The translations under genes and the position numbers were made by a program. A model generated the notes under the pieces. The model had not been told where the DNA came from. It ran no database searches and saw nothing but the letters and a program-made list of their open reading frames with translations. 64,000 bases of DNA. Origin: Stappia indica. GTDB lineage: Bacteria; Pseudomonadota; Alphaproteobacteria; Rhizobiales; Stappiaceae. The stretch spans positions 2,893,001-2,957,000 of the forward strand of contig NZ_CP046908.1 in NCBI RefSeq assembly GCF_009789575.1, in the 5' to 3' direction. Shown here piece by piece: positions 9,952 to 17,732 of this stretch. Each line of letters starts with the position of its first letter. Within the stretch, counting starts at the first letter, position 1.

Positions 9952-10476
9952 TCAGCTTCGATGCGGGGCAAGGCTGAGGCCGACCACCCGCTCGGCGCCG
10001 ATCCGCGGCACGGGATAGCCGGGCCGATGCGGCGGGGGAGCGTCCGGCCGCGGCGTGCTGCCGCCGGCCTGCAGGTCCTGCGCGTGTCGCTGATGGGCGG
10101 CGAGCCGCGCGAAGAAGCGGCGCTCCGCCTCCTCGTTCCCCTGCGCCTCGATGACGGCGACGAAGCGCCAGCCGCGCCGCTCCAGCGTCCAGCGCCACAG
10201 CCCGTGCGCCTCGAAGGCGAAGAGGATCGACAGCGCCGCGGTGGCGATGCCGGGCATCGGCCCGCCGATGAAGCGCGAAGCGAGTTCCAGGGCAAGGCCG
10301 GCCACCAGATAGACGAGCAGCACCAGCCACAGCCGCTTCACCAGCAGCCAGGGAAGGGTGAAGAGCAGCGCCAGCCAGCTGAAGCCGTCGCGGATGAAGA
10401 CCGTGCGCTGCGCCTCCGCCTCGCCCATCGTCTCGGGCGAGGAACCGGGCGGGATCAGCACCATGTAGATCGCCAT
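9952..10476 (-). CDS. DUF2628 membrane protein in the his operon
   Basis: A 174-residue protein of the DUF2628 family, whose function is not established. After MAIYMVLIPPGS comes a soluble stretch, then two hydrophobic segments around residues 34-52 and 54-72 and a third, weaker one around 76-95. The rest is a basic, Ala/Arg-rich cytoplasmic tail ending with Pro. It lies between hisB and hisH, a position this family keeps in related genomes, so cotranscription with histidine genes is likely, but nothing in the sequence suggests a histidine enzyme. Confidence 0.75.
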   Translation of the reverse strand: MAIYMVLIPPGSSPETMGEAEAQRTVFIRDGFSWLALLFTLPWLLVKRLWLVLLVYLVAGLALELASRFIGGPMPGIATAALSILFAFEAHGLWRWTLERRGWRFVAVIEAQGNEEAERRFFARLAAHQRHAQDLQAGGSTPRPDAPPPHRPGYPVPRIGAERVVGLSLAPHRS

Positions 10477-10497
10477 CTGTCCCTCCGTCCGGCGGCC

Positions 10498-11091
10498 TCA
10501 GCCGCCGAGCTGGCCCTTGGTCGAGGGCACGCGGCCTGCCTGCCGCGGGTCCGGTTCGATCGCCTTGCGTAGCGACCGCGCCACCGCCTTGAAGCAGGTC
10601 TCGGCGATGTGGTGGCAGTTGCTGCCCGTCAGGTTGGCGATATGCAGCGTGATGCCGGCATTCATCGCGAAGGCGCGGAAGAACTCCTCGAAGAGCTCGG
10701 TGTCGAAATCGCCGACCTTGTCGCGCGGGAAGGCGACGTCCCACACCAGGAACGGACGGCCCGACACATCGAGGGCGCAGCGGGTCAACGCCTCGTCCAT
10801 GGCCAGATGGCAGTCGGCATAGCGGGTGATGCCGGTCATGTCGCCGAGCGACTGGCGCAGCGCCTGCCCGAGCGCGATGCCGACATCCTCGGCCGTGTGG
10901 TGGAAGTCGATATGGGTGTCGCCGCTGGCACGGATCGTCATGTCGATCAGCGAATGCCGGGACAGCTGTTCCAGCATGTGGTCGAGGAAGCCGACGCCGG
11001 TCTGCACCGAATAGGCGCCGGTCCCATCGAGGACGATCTCGACGTCGATGTCGGTTTCCTTCGTCTTGCGCGAGATCTTCGCGGTGCGCAT
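10498..11091 (-). CDS. hisB: Imidazoleglycerol-phosphate dehydratase
   Basis: Dehydrates imidazole glycerol phosphate to imidazole acetol phosphate. 197 residues, the monofunctional form. The duplicated metal-binding motifs are seen as [19 protein letters not shown] and [19 protein letters not shown]. The ATG at 11091 gives [15 protein letters not shown], the family N-terminus. It is the first gene of the minus-strand histidine block; the 166 bases up to pyrF should hold both divergent promoters. Confidence 0.96.
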   Translation of the reverse strand: MRTAKISRKTKETDIDVEIVLDGTGAYSVQTGVGFLDHMLEQLSRHSLIDMTIRASGDTHIDFHHTAEDVGIALGQALRQSLGDMTGITRYADCHLAMDEALTRCALDVSGRPFLVWDVAFPRDKVGDFDTELFEEFFRAFAMNAGITLHIANLTGSNCHHIAETCFKAVARSLRKAIEPDPRQAGRVPSTKGQLGG

Positions 11092-11257
11092 GGGCGACCC
11101 TGTCCTTCTGTCGCCGGCCTGCTGCCGGCTGCGAAGCCTTGTAACAGGACGCCTGCCGATATGAAATACCTGCGCGCGCGGTGCCGCGATCTGGTCAAGA
11201 TCGCCCTGCACGGGTAAGACGGAAATTCGACACTTGCAACGTTCCGGAGACCTGCCG

Positions 11258-12007
11258 ATGCAAAGCGCTGCCCTTCCGCTGGACGAGGACCCGTCCCCTT
11301 TCGCGCCGGCGAGCGCCCGCGACCGCCTGATTGTCGGCCTTGATGTGCCGACGGTGGAGGAAGCCCGCGCCATCGTGCGCGAGACCGCGGGTGCCGTCGG
11401 CACCTACAAGATCGGCATGCAGCTGCAGTTCGCCGGCGGCCTGGAGCTGGCCGCGGAGCTGGCCCGCGACGGCCACAGCATCTTTCTCGACGTCAAGCTC
11501 CTCGACATCGACAACACGGTGATGAAGGCGGTGGAGAACATCGCCCGCATGGGCATGCGCTTCGTCACCATCCATGCCTATCCCAAGGCGATGCGCGCGG
11601 CCGTTGCCGGGCTTGCCGCGGCCGGCGGCGACGTCTGCCTGCTCGGCGTCACCGTGCTGACCTCGATGGACGAGGACGACCTGCACGATGCCGGCTATGC
11701 CGGCGGCGTCGACGAGTTGGTGATTGCCCGCGCGGCAGATGCCCGCGCGGCCAATATGGGCGGCATCGTCTGCTCGCCGCTGGAGGTCGCCTCGCTGCGA
11801 AACGTGGTCGGCCCGCGCCTCGTCACCGTCACCCCGGGCATCCGTCCGGCGGGATCCGAGGCCGGCGACCAGAAGCGCATCATGACGCCGTCCGATGCGA
11901 TCTCGGCCGGCGCTGATTACCTGGTGGTCGCACGCCCGGTGATTATGGCCGCCAACCGCCGCGCCGCGGCGGAGGCCATCGTCGAGGAAATCGACCGCGC
12001 GCTTTAG
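11258..12007 (+). CDS. pyrF: Orotidine 5'-phosphate decarboxylase
   Basis: Last step of UMP synthesis. 249 residues with the catalytic [10 protein letters not shown] cluster (Asp78, Lys80, Asp83), the phosphate loop [16 protein letters not shown] and the closing VVARPV block. I choose ATG 11258 because GGAGA lies seven bases upstream; a TTG at 11234 in frame has no better support. It is transcribed away from hisB and converges on the aminotransferase gene. Confidence 0.94.
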   Translation: MQSAALPLDEDPSPFAPASARDRLIVGLDVPTVEEARAIVRETAGAVGTYKIGMQLQFAGGLELAAELARDGHSIFLDVKLLDIDNTVMKAVENIARMGMRFVTIHAYPKAMRAAVAGLAAAGGDVCLLGVTVLTSMDEDDLHDAGYAGGVDELVIARAADARAANMGGIVCSPLEVASLRNVVGPRLVTVTPGIRPAGSEAGDQKRIMTPSDAISAGADYLVVARPVIMAANRRAAAEAIVEEIDRAL

Positions 12008-12021
12008 GCGCGCCAGCCGGT

Positions 12022-13212
12022 TCAGCGGGGCTCTTTGAGCCCTGCTGCCAGGCACTCGACTGCGGCCTGAACGCCGCCTGCGCCATGCGGCACGCCGAGC
12101 GCCTTCAGCGCCAGCTCCAGCACCCCGAGCGTGCCCAGCACGGTCGGGGCGTTGACATGGCCCATATGGCCGATGCGGATGCCCTTGCCGGCGATCTCGC
12201 CGATGGTGCCGCCGACGGTGACGTTGCAGGTCTCCTGGCACCAGCGCCGCAATGCGGCTGGGTCGAGCCCCGGTGTCAGCACCACGGTGACGGAGTTGGA
12301 GCGCTGGGCGTCCTCCAGGATGTTCAGTTCCATCGCGCCGCCTTCCGCCCATCTGGCGACGCAGGCGCGCACGGCGGCGGCCAGCATTGCGTGGCGGCGA
12401 TGGGCGGCGTCCAGCCCCTCTCCCAGCAGCAGGTCGAGCGCCTGGCGGAAGGCGAAGAGCAGGTGCTCCGGCGGCGTGCCGCAATATTTCTGGTAGTGCT
12501 CGCTGCCCTGCCGGAACGTCCAGTCCCAGTAGAAGGTCTTCAGGTCCGCCGTCTCGTGGGCGGCGAGCGCTTTGGCATTGGCGCCGACGAAGGCGAGGCC
12601 CGGCGGGGTCATCAGCCCCTTCTGCGCGCCGGTGACGGTCACGTCGACGCCCCATTCGTCCATCTTGTAGGGCACGCAGCCGAGCGAGGCGATGGTGTCG
12701 ACCATGAACAGCGCCGGATGGCCCGCCGCATCGATGGCCTTGCGCAGGGCGGCGATGTCGTTGAGCACGCCCGAGGCCGTGTCCACCTGCACCACCAGCA
12801 CCGCCTTGATCTCATGGGCGGTGTCCGCCGCAAGGCGCTCGGTCACCGCGGCCGGATCGACGGCGCGGCGCCAGTCGCCCGGCAATACCTCGACCTCAAG
12901 ACCGGTCATCGTCGCCATCTCGCCCCAGCCGCGGGCGAAGCGGCCGGAGTCCAGCACCAGCACCCGGTCGCCGCGCGACAGCGTGTTGGTCACCGCCGCT
13001 TCCCAGGCGCCATGTCCGTTGGCAGCATAGAGGAAGGCCTTGCCGGTGGTGCCGAAGACCTTCGGCAGATCGGCGAGCAGGCTGTCCGTCAGCCCGACCA
13101 GCGAGCCGGTATAGATGTCGATTGCCGGGCGGTGCATGGCCCTGAGCACTTCGTCCGGCACGGTGGTCGGTCCGGGGATCATCAGGAATTCACGGCCGCT
13201 GGCGAGCGTCAT
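12022..13212 (-). CDS. Class V aminotransferase, alanine/serine-glyoxylate type
   Basis: PLP enzyme of the AGXT/SgaA group, 396 residues. Family blocks are the N-terminal MIPGPTTVPDEVL, the substrate-side HGAWEAA, DTIASLG with the pyridine-binding Asp172, and TGAQKGLMTPPGL with Lys198 as the Schiff-base lysine. The likely reaction is glyoxylate amination from alanine or serine; the amino donor cannot be assigned. The upstream FAD oxidoreductase on the same strand is separated by about 115 bases, and the pair may act together on an amino acid or N-methyl amino acid. ATG at 13212. Confidence 0.85.
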   Translation of the reverse strand: MTLASGREFLMIPGPTTVPDEVLRAMHRPAIDIYTGSLVGLTDSLLADLPKVFGTTGKAFLYAANGHGAWEAAVTNTLSRGDRVLVLDSGRFARGWGEMATMTGLEVEVLPGDWRRAVDPAAVTERLAADTAHEIKAVLVVQVDTASGVLNDIAALRKAIDAAGHPALFMVDTIASLGCVPYKMDEWGVDVTVTGAQKGLMTPPGLAFVGANAKALAAHETADLKTFYWDWTFRQGSEHYQKYCGTPPEHLLFAFRQALDLLLGEGLDAAHRRHAMLAAAVRACVARWAEGGAMELNILEDAQRSNSVTVVLTPGLDPAALRRWCQETCNVTVGGTIGEIAGKGIRIGHMGHVNAPTVLGTLGVLELALKALGVPHGAGGVQAAVECLAAGLKEPR

Positions 13213-13327
13213 GGCAGGCTCCGGAGAGGTTGCGCGGCAGGGCGGCCCGAAATGTGAGGGCGGGCCCGCCGCGCGGGCGGGTGGGATCGCTCCTCGTCCG
13301 GCCGCCCGGCGGGCGGCGCGACGAGGA

Positions 13328-14530
13328 TCAGACCACGTTCTTTTCCAACACCGGGCGCCCTTGTGCAATCCGCTCGTGCGACAGGGCACCAAGATCGAGG
13401 CTGCGCCAGCCGCCGTGGACGATGAGTTCGGCAATGCCGCGGCCGACCGCCGGCGACTGCTGCAGCCCGTGGCCGGAAAAGCCGGTGGCAAGATAAAGGC
13501 CCGGATGGCCGTCGACCGTGCCGAGAATGGCGTTGTGGTCGAACAGGTTCATGTCGTAGTGGCCGGCCCAGGCCTGGCCCGGCCGGATCGCCTCGAAGGC
13601 GGGCACGCGTGCGGCGAGCACCGGCCACAGATATTCGTCGAAGAAATCGTGCTCCACGTCGAAGTCGCGGGTGTCCGGGTCGCGCTCCTGCGGCGGGGCG
13701 GAGCCGCACAGGAAGCCGGTGCCTTCCGGGCGCACATAGGTGCCGGTCGGATCGATCAGCAGCGGACAGCCGGCAACGGGCTCGCGGCAGTCGAAGGTGA
13801 AGATCATCCGCTTGCGGCTTTCCACCGGCAGGTCGACGCCGAGCTGGCGGGCGAGCCGCGCCGCCCCTTCCGCGCCGGCGGCATTGACCAGCTTTCCGGC
13901 CGAGATCGTGCTGCCGTCCGACAGCTGCAGGCGGAACCCCTCGCCCTCGCGCGCGGCCTCCCGCACCTCGGCCGCCAGATAGGGCACACTGAGCGCGCGC
14001 GCCTTCTTGCGGAAGGCCTGCATCAACCCGTAGCCGTCGAACCAGCCCTCGCCGGAGCGTCCCCAGCAGCCGGCGGCAATGTCCTCGACATTGAGCCAGG
14101 GAAAGCGGGCGAGAAGCTCGTGCGGCTCCAGGAAGGCGATGTCCGCGCCCATGCGGGTCTGCAGGGCGTGGTTTTCCTCCAGGATGTGCCGCTTGTCGGC
14201 TGTCGCCAGGAACAGGTAGCCGCCTTCGTGCAGGTCGATCGCGGGCCGCTCGTCGCCGACCGCCAGCCGCATGCCGATCTCGCGCAGAAACTCGATGCCG
14301 TAGAGCGAGATGGCGATGTTGGTCGGCTCGGAGAATTGCTGGCGGATCGAGGCCGCCGACAGCGCCGAGGCGCAGGTCCGGTAGGACGGGTCCTTCTCGA
14401 TCACGACGACCCGGCCGGTGAAGTCCGGGTCCATGGCAAGGTGGCAGGCGATGGAGGATCCCATAACCGCACCGCCGACGATCGCGACGTCGAAAGTCTC
14501 AGCGCTCACGTCGAGCCCGTCCTGTGGCAA
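13328..14530 (-). CDS. FAD-dependent oxidoreductase, DAO / sarcosine oxidase-like family
   Basis: About 400 residues. The N-terminal dinucleotide fold VAIVGGAVMGSSIACHLA is followed by an acidic strand end (VVVIEKD), then the DAO block SAASIRQQFSEP, a second FAD segment (KLVNAAGAEGAARLA) and the C-terminal YLATGFSGHGLQQSP signature. Such enzymes oxidise amines or amino acids with FAD and O2; the substrate is unknown. No ATG fits. The start is TTG 14530 or GTG 14509, with neither having a clean ribosome site. A strong terminator sits 13 bases upstream of the TTG. Confidence 0.85.
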   Translation of the reverse strand: MPQDGLDVSAETFDVAIVGGAVMGSSIACHLAMDPDFTGRVVVIEKDPSYRTCASALSAASIRQQFSEPTNIAISLYGIEFLREIGMRLAVGDERPAIDLHEGGYLFLATADKRHILEENHALQTRMGADIAFLEPHELLARFPWLNVEDIAAGCWGRSGEGWFDGYGLMQAFRKKARALSVPYLAAEVREAAREGEGFRLQLSDGSTISAGKLVNAAGAEGAARLARQLGVDLPVESRKRMIFTFDCREPVAGCPLLIDPTGTYVRPEGTGFLCGSAPPQERDPDTRDFDVEHDFFDEYLWPVLAARVPAFEAIRPGQAWAGHYDMNLFDHNAILGTVDGHPGLYLATGFSGHGLQQSPAVGRGIAELIVHGGWRSLDLGALSHERIAQGRPVLEKNVV

Positions 14531-14542
14531 GCGGTTGGCTTT

Positions 14543-14573
14543 AAAAAAAGCGGACGGGGGCCGCCGGCCCCCG
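14543..14573 (-). terminator. Rho-independent terminator of gcdH
   Basis: Reading on the minus strand, an 8-bp GC stem (14573-14566 with 14562-14555, three-base loop) is followed by a run of seven T (14549-14543). It lies 16 bases after the gcdH stop codon and only about 13-34 bases before the next gene's possible starts. Confidence 0.9.
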
Positions 14574-14588
14574 CCCTTTTGGGACTGA

Positions 14589-15809
14589 TCAGAAGAACGC
14601 CTGCAGACCGGTCTGGGCGCGGCCGAGGATCAGCGCATGGACGTCATGCGTGCCCTCGTAGGTGTTCACCGTCTCCAGGTTCTGGGCGTGCCGCATGACG
14701 TGGTACTCCTCCTGGATGCCGTTGCCGCCGTGCATGTCGCGGGCCTGGCGGGCGATGTCCAGCGCCTTGCCGCAATTGTTGCGCTTGACGATGGAGATCA
14801 TCTCCGGCGCCACGCGCCCCTCATCGAACAGGCGGCCGACGCGCAGGGAGGCCTGAAGGCCGAGCGCGATCTCGGTCTGCATGTCGGCGAGCTTCTTCTG
14901 GAAGAGCTGGGTCTGGGCCAGCGGCTTGTTGAACTGCTTGCGCTCCAGGCCGTAGTTGCGGGCCCGGTGCCAGCAATCCTCGGCCGCACCCAGCGCACCC
15001 CAGGAAATGCCGTAGCGCGCGCGGTTGAGGCAGCCGAACGGGCCCTTCAGGCCGGCGACGTTCGGCAGCAGCGCGTCCTCGCCGACCTCGACATTGTCCA
15101 TGACGATCTCGCCGGTGATCGAGGCGCGCAAAGACAGCTTGCCGCCGATCTTCGGTGCGGAAAGACCCTTCATGCCCTTGTCGAGGACGAAGCCGCGGAT
15201 CGCCCCGTCATGGGCGTCGGACTTGGCCCAGACGACGAAGACGTCGGCGATCGGGGCGTTGGAGATCCACATCTTGGAGCCCTTGAGCCGGTAGCCGCCG
15301 TCGATCTTCTCGGCGCGGGTGCGCATGCCGGACGGGTCGGAGCCTGCATCCGGCTCGGTCAGGCCGAAGCAGCCGACGAATTCGCCGCTGGCGAGCTTCG
15401 GCAGGTACTTCTTGCGCTGCTCCTCGCTGCCATAGGCATAGATCGGATACATCACCAGCGAGGACTGCACCGAGTTCATCGAACGGTAGCCGGAGTCGAC
15501 CCGCTCGATCTCGCGGGCGACGAGGCCGTAGGCGACGTAGGAGGCGTTGGCGCAGCCATACTCTTCCGGCAGCGTGATGCCGAGCAGGCCGAGCTCGCCC
15601 ATCTCGTTGAAGATCTCGCGGTCGGTCTTCTCCTGGGCATAGGCTTCCAGCACGCGCGGCATCAGCTTGTCCTGGGCGTAGGCGCGGGCGGTCTCCATGA
15701 TCAGGATCTCGTCCTCGTTCAGCTGGTCGCGCAGCAGGAACGGGTCTTCCCAGGCGAAGCGACCGCCGCCGGTCGGGTCGGACTTGTGAGCGGATGCGTG
15801 TGCGGTCAT
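14589..15809 (-). CDS. gcdH: Glutaryl-CoA dehydrogenase
   Basis: Oxidatively decarboxylates glutaryl-CoA to crotonyl-CoA in lysine, tryptophan and glutarate breakdown. 406 residues; the N-terminus [17 protein letters not shown] and the blocks [13 protein letters not shown] and KMWISNAP are typical of GcdH within the acyl-CoA dehydrogenases. The catalytic glutamate is Glu385 in [16 protein letters not shown]. The ATG at 15809 has GGAGGAGA nine bases upstream. A LysR-type gene is transcribed divergently, as in other gcdH loci. Confidence 0.95.
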   Translation of the reverse strand: MTAHASAHKSDPTGGGRFAWEDPFLLRDQLNEDEILIMETARAYAQDKLMPRVLEAYAQEKTDREIFNEMGELGLLGITLPEEYGCANASYVAYGLVAREIERVDSGYRSMNSVQSSLVMYPIYAYGSEEQRKKYLPKLASGEFVGCFGLTEPDAGSDPSGMRTRAEKIDGGYRLKGSKMWISNAPIADVFVVWAKSDAHDGAIRGFVLDKGMKGLSAPKIGGKLSLRASITGEIVMDNVEVGEDALLPNVAGLKGPFGCLNRARYGISWGALGAAEDCWHRARNYGLERKQFNKPLAQTQLFQKKLADMQTEIALGLQASLRVGRLFDEGRVAPEMISIVKRNNCGKALDIARQARDMHGGNGIQEEYHVMRHAQNLETVNTYEGTHDVHALILGRAQTGLQAFF

Positions 15810-15998
15810 GGGTCTTGTCTCCTCCGGTCCGCCCGCGGTCAGTGCCGCCGGCAGAGTGCGTCCTGTCGTCGGGGCCCCTGCCTGTCTGTGGTGGCCGGAC
15901 CCGGGAAAGGGGTGAATGTTCGGGCGCGAGTGTCCGGTCTGTCGCTGCCGGCGAAAAGTGATATGTTGTCTCAAGTTCATGAGCGAATGGAATAGGGT

Positions 15999-16922
15999 TT
16001 GAAACGCGGCTTCGTTCCCCACGCCGACAGCCTGATCGCCTTCGAGTGCGCGGCACGGCACGGCAGCTTCACCCGCGCGGCGGAGGAACTGCATCTCACC
16101 CAGGGCGCGGTCTCCAAGCAGGTGCGCCACCTGGAGACCCGGCTGGGGGTCGAGCTGTTCAAGCGGGTGCGCCAGCGCATCGTGCTGACCGATGCCGGCC
16201 GGCTCTACCTGCATGACGTGCGCGGCGCACTGGAGAGCCTCACCGCTGCCACGCGGCAGGTGATGTCCTTCGCCGGCAACGAGGACGTGCTCAACCTCGC
16301 CACCCTGCCTTCTTTCGGCACCCGCTGGCTGGCGCCGCGCCTCGCCGGGTTCATCGCCGCTCACCCGACCGCCAGCCTCAACGTGACGGTGCGGCTGCGT
16401 CCCTTCGACTTCGCCAAGGAGCCGTTCGACGTTGCGATCCATTATGGCGATCCCGTCTGGGCCGGAGCGGTCGCCGAGCCGCTCTTCCGCGAGGACGTGA
16501 TTGCGGTCGCCTCGCCGGCGTTCAAGGCCCGGCACCGCATCCGCCGGCCGCAGGATCTGGCTCCGCTCCTCCGCCTGCACCAGTCGACGCGCCCGCTCGC
16601 CTGGCGGCAATGGTTCGAATGCGCCGGGGTGGAGACGGAGCTCGCCTTCCAGGGGCCGCGGTTCGAGCAGTTCGTGATGATGGCGGAGGCCGCTGCCAAC
16701 GACCTCGGCGCGGCGCTGGTGCCGCGCTTCTTCGTTGCCGAGGAACTGGCATCCGGACGGCTGGTCCAGCTGTTCGACACGGTGCTGCGGCTCCCTTCCG
16801 CCTATCACCTCGTCTATCCGGAAGACCGTTCGTTGCGGCCCGTCGCGGCCCGTTTCCGCGACTGGCTGATGGGCGAGGTCGCGGCCGCCGGCGGCGGCGA
16901 CAGGGCGGTGCTGCCGGGCTGA
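15999..16922 (+). CDS. LysR-family regulator divergent from gcdH
   Basis: 307-residue LysR-type regulator: winged helix-turn-helix at about residues 8-66 ([23 protein letters not shown]), then a substrate-binding domain with the [11 protein letters not shown] block found in the GcvA-like subgroup. The start is TTG 15999, the only codon giving a normal N-terminus. The 189 bases shared with gcdH make it the likely regulator of gcdH, with glutarate or glutaryl-CoA as possible inducer; this is inferred from position and from GcdR precedents, not shown by the sequence. Confidence 0.88.
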   Translation: MKRGFVPHADSLIAFECAARHGSFTRAAEELHLTQGAVSKQVRHLETRLGVELFKRVRQRIVLTDAGRLYLHDVRGALESLTAATRQVMSFAGNEDVLNLATLPSFGTRWLAPRLAGFIAAHPTASLNVTVRLRPFDFAKEPFDVAIHYGDPVWAGAVAEPLFREDVIAVASPAFKARHRIRRPQDLAPLLRLHQSTRPLAWRQWFECAGVETELAFQGPRFEQFVMMAEAAANDLGAALVPRFFVAEELASGRLVQLFDTVLRLPSAYHLVYPEDRSLRPVAARFRDWLMGEVAAAGGGDRAVLPG

Positions 16923-17075
16923 CGCGATCATGGATCGTGAACGCAGCGGCCCCTGCCGGCTTCCGCAACGTTCCCGGCCGCTGTGACACGTTGCGCGGAC
17001 GCGAGGCAAAAATACGGATTTGCAACGCCCGCGAATCCTGTTGGTATCAGGCTGTCTTCGTCAAGGAGATGCGGC

Positions 17076-17126
17076 GGTCCTGGCCGTGGGGTTCCCCCCT
17101 CCCTCCTCACGGTCAGGACCAATTTT
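17076..17126 (+). terminator. 13-bp hairpin, probable terminator
   Basis: Arms at 17076-17088 and 17108-17120 pair over 13 positions with one G-T wobble around a 19-base loop, followed by AATTTT on the plus strand. It lies 153 bases after the LysR stop codon and 59 bases after the RlpA-like stop codon, so it could end LysR transcription or a short RNA starting nearer. Confidence 0.55.
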
Positions 17127-17179
17127 CCCGCCGCTTCGGACCACCCTTCAGCCGAATTTGCAGCGCGATCCGCCGCGCG

Positions 17180-17551
17180 TCAGCCGCAGGACGCCTCCGT
17201 CCGTCCGGCGACCGTTACCCGCACCCTGGTCACCCCCTTGTTGATGAACTTCAGCTCGCGCGCCGCGCGCCGCGAGACGTCGATCACCCGGCCGCGCACG
17301 AACGGGCCGCGGTCGACGATGGTCAGCGTCACCTTGCGGCCGTTCGACAGGTTCTCCACCTGCACCTTGGTGCCGAAGGGCAGCTTGCGGTGCGCCGCCG
17401 TCAGCGCTTCGGGGTTGGCGCGCGCGCCGCTGGCGGTGCGTCCGGTGAGCTCGTACCAGGAGGCGCGGCCGCACTCGGCCAGCGCCGGCGAGGCACCGAG
17501 ACCGGCGCAGGCGAGTGCGATCAGCACGTGGAGCCGGGGCTTGCGAATCAT
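17180..17551 (-). CDS. Septal ring lytic transglycosylase RlpA-like, double-psi beta-barrel protein
   Basis: A 123-residue exported protein. Residues 1-25 (MIRKPRLHVLIALACAGLG...ALA) form a Sec signal peptide; the mature part is a minimal RlpA-like barrel with GRASWYELTGRTASG, LPFGTKVQVENLSNGRK, TIVDRGPFVRGRVIDVS and the acidic residue of VDRGPF. There is no lipobox cysteine in canonical context and no SPOR domain, so it is shorter than the classical E. coli lipoprotein. The role is probably peptidoglycan cleavage or binding. I choose ATG 17551 because it gives the signal peptide. Confidence 0.85.
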   Translation of the reverse strand: MIRKPRLHVLIALACAGLGASPALAECGRASWYELTGRTASGARANPEALTAAHRKLPFGTKVQVENLSNGRKVTLTIVDRGPFVRGRVIDVSRRAARELKFINKGVTRVRVTVAGRTEASCG

Positions 17552-17732
17552 CTGCGGCGGTCCATATTTCAACCTTGAAGTTTTTACGAGGGCCCAGTGG
17601 TCGAGCAATTCGTTAACGAGTATGTTCGGCAATGGCCATTTTTCGTGACTTTGTTATGGCAAGCACCGAGAATTGGTCGCATTGCCGCTACGGATTCAGC
17701 GGCGGCGGGACGACGGTGCGGGGGCGGACCGG

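Noticed and set aside
15810-15998. Specific LysR T-N11-A site between gcdH and the regulator
   Set aside because: Several weak matches occur in 189 bases; none is a convincing dyad.
17069-17110. Tryptophan-rich leader peptide (attenuator) reading MRRSWPW
   Set aside because: AAGGAG directly abuts the ATG, leaving no spacing, and no trp gene follows; the Trp codons come from the hairpin arm.
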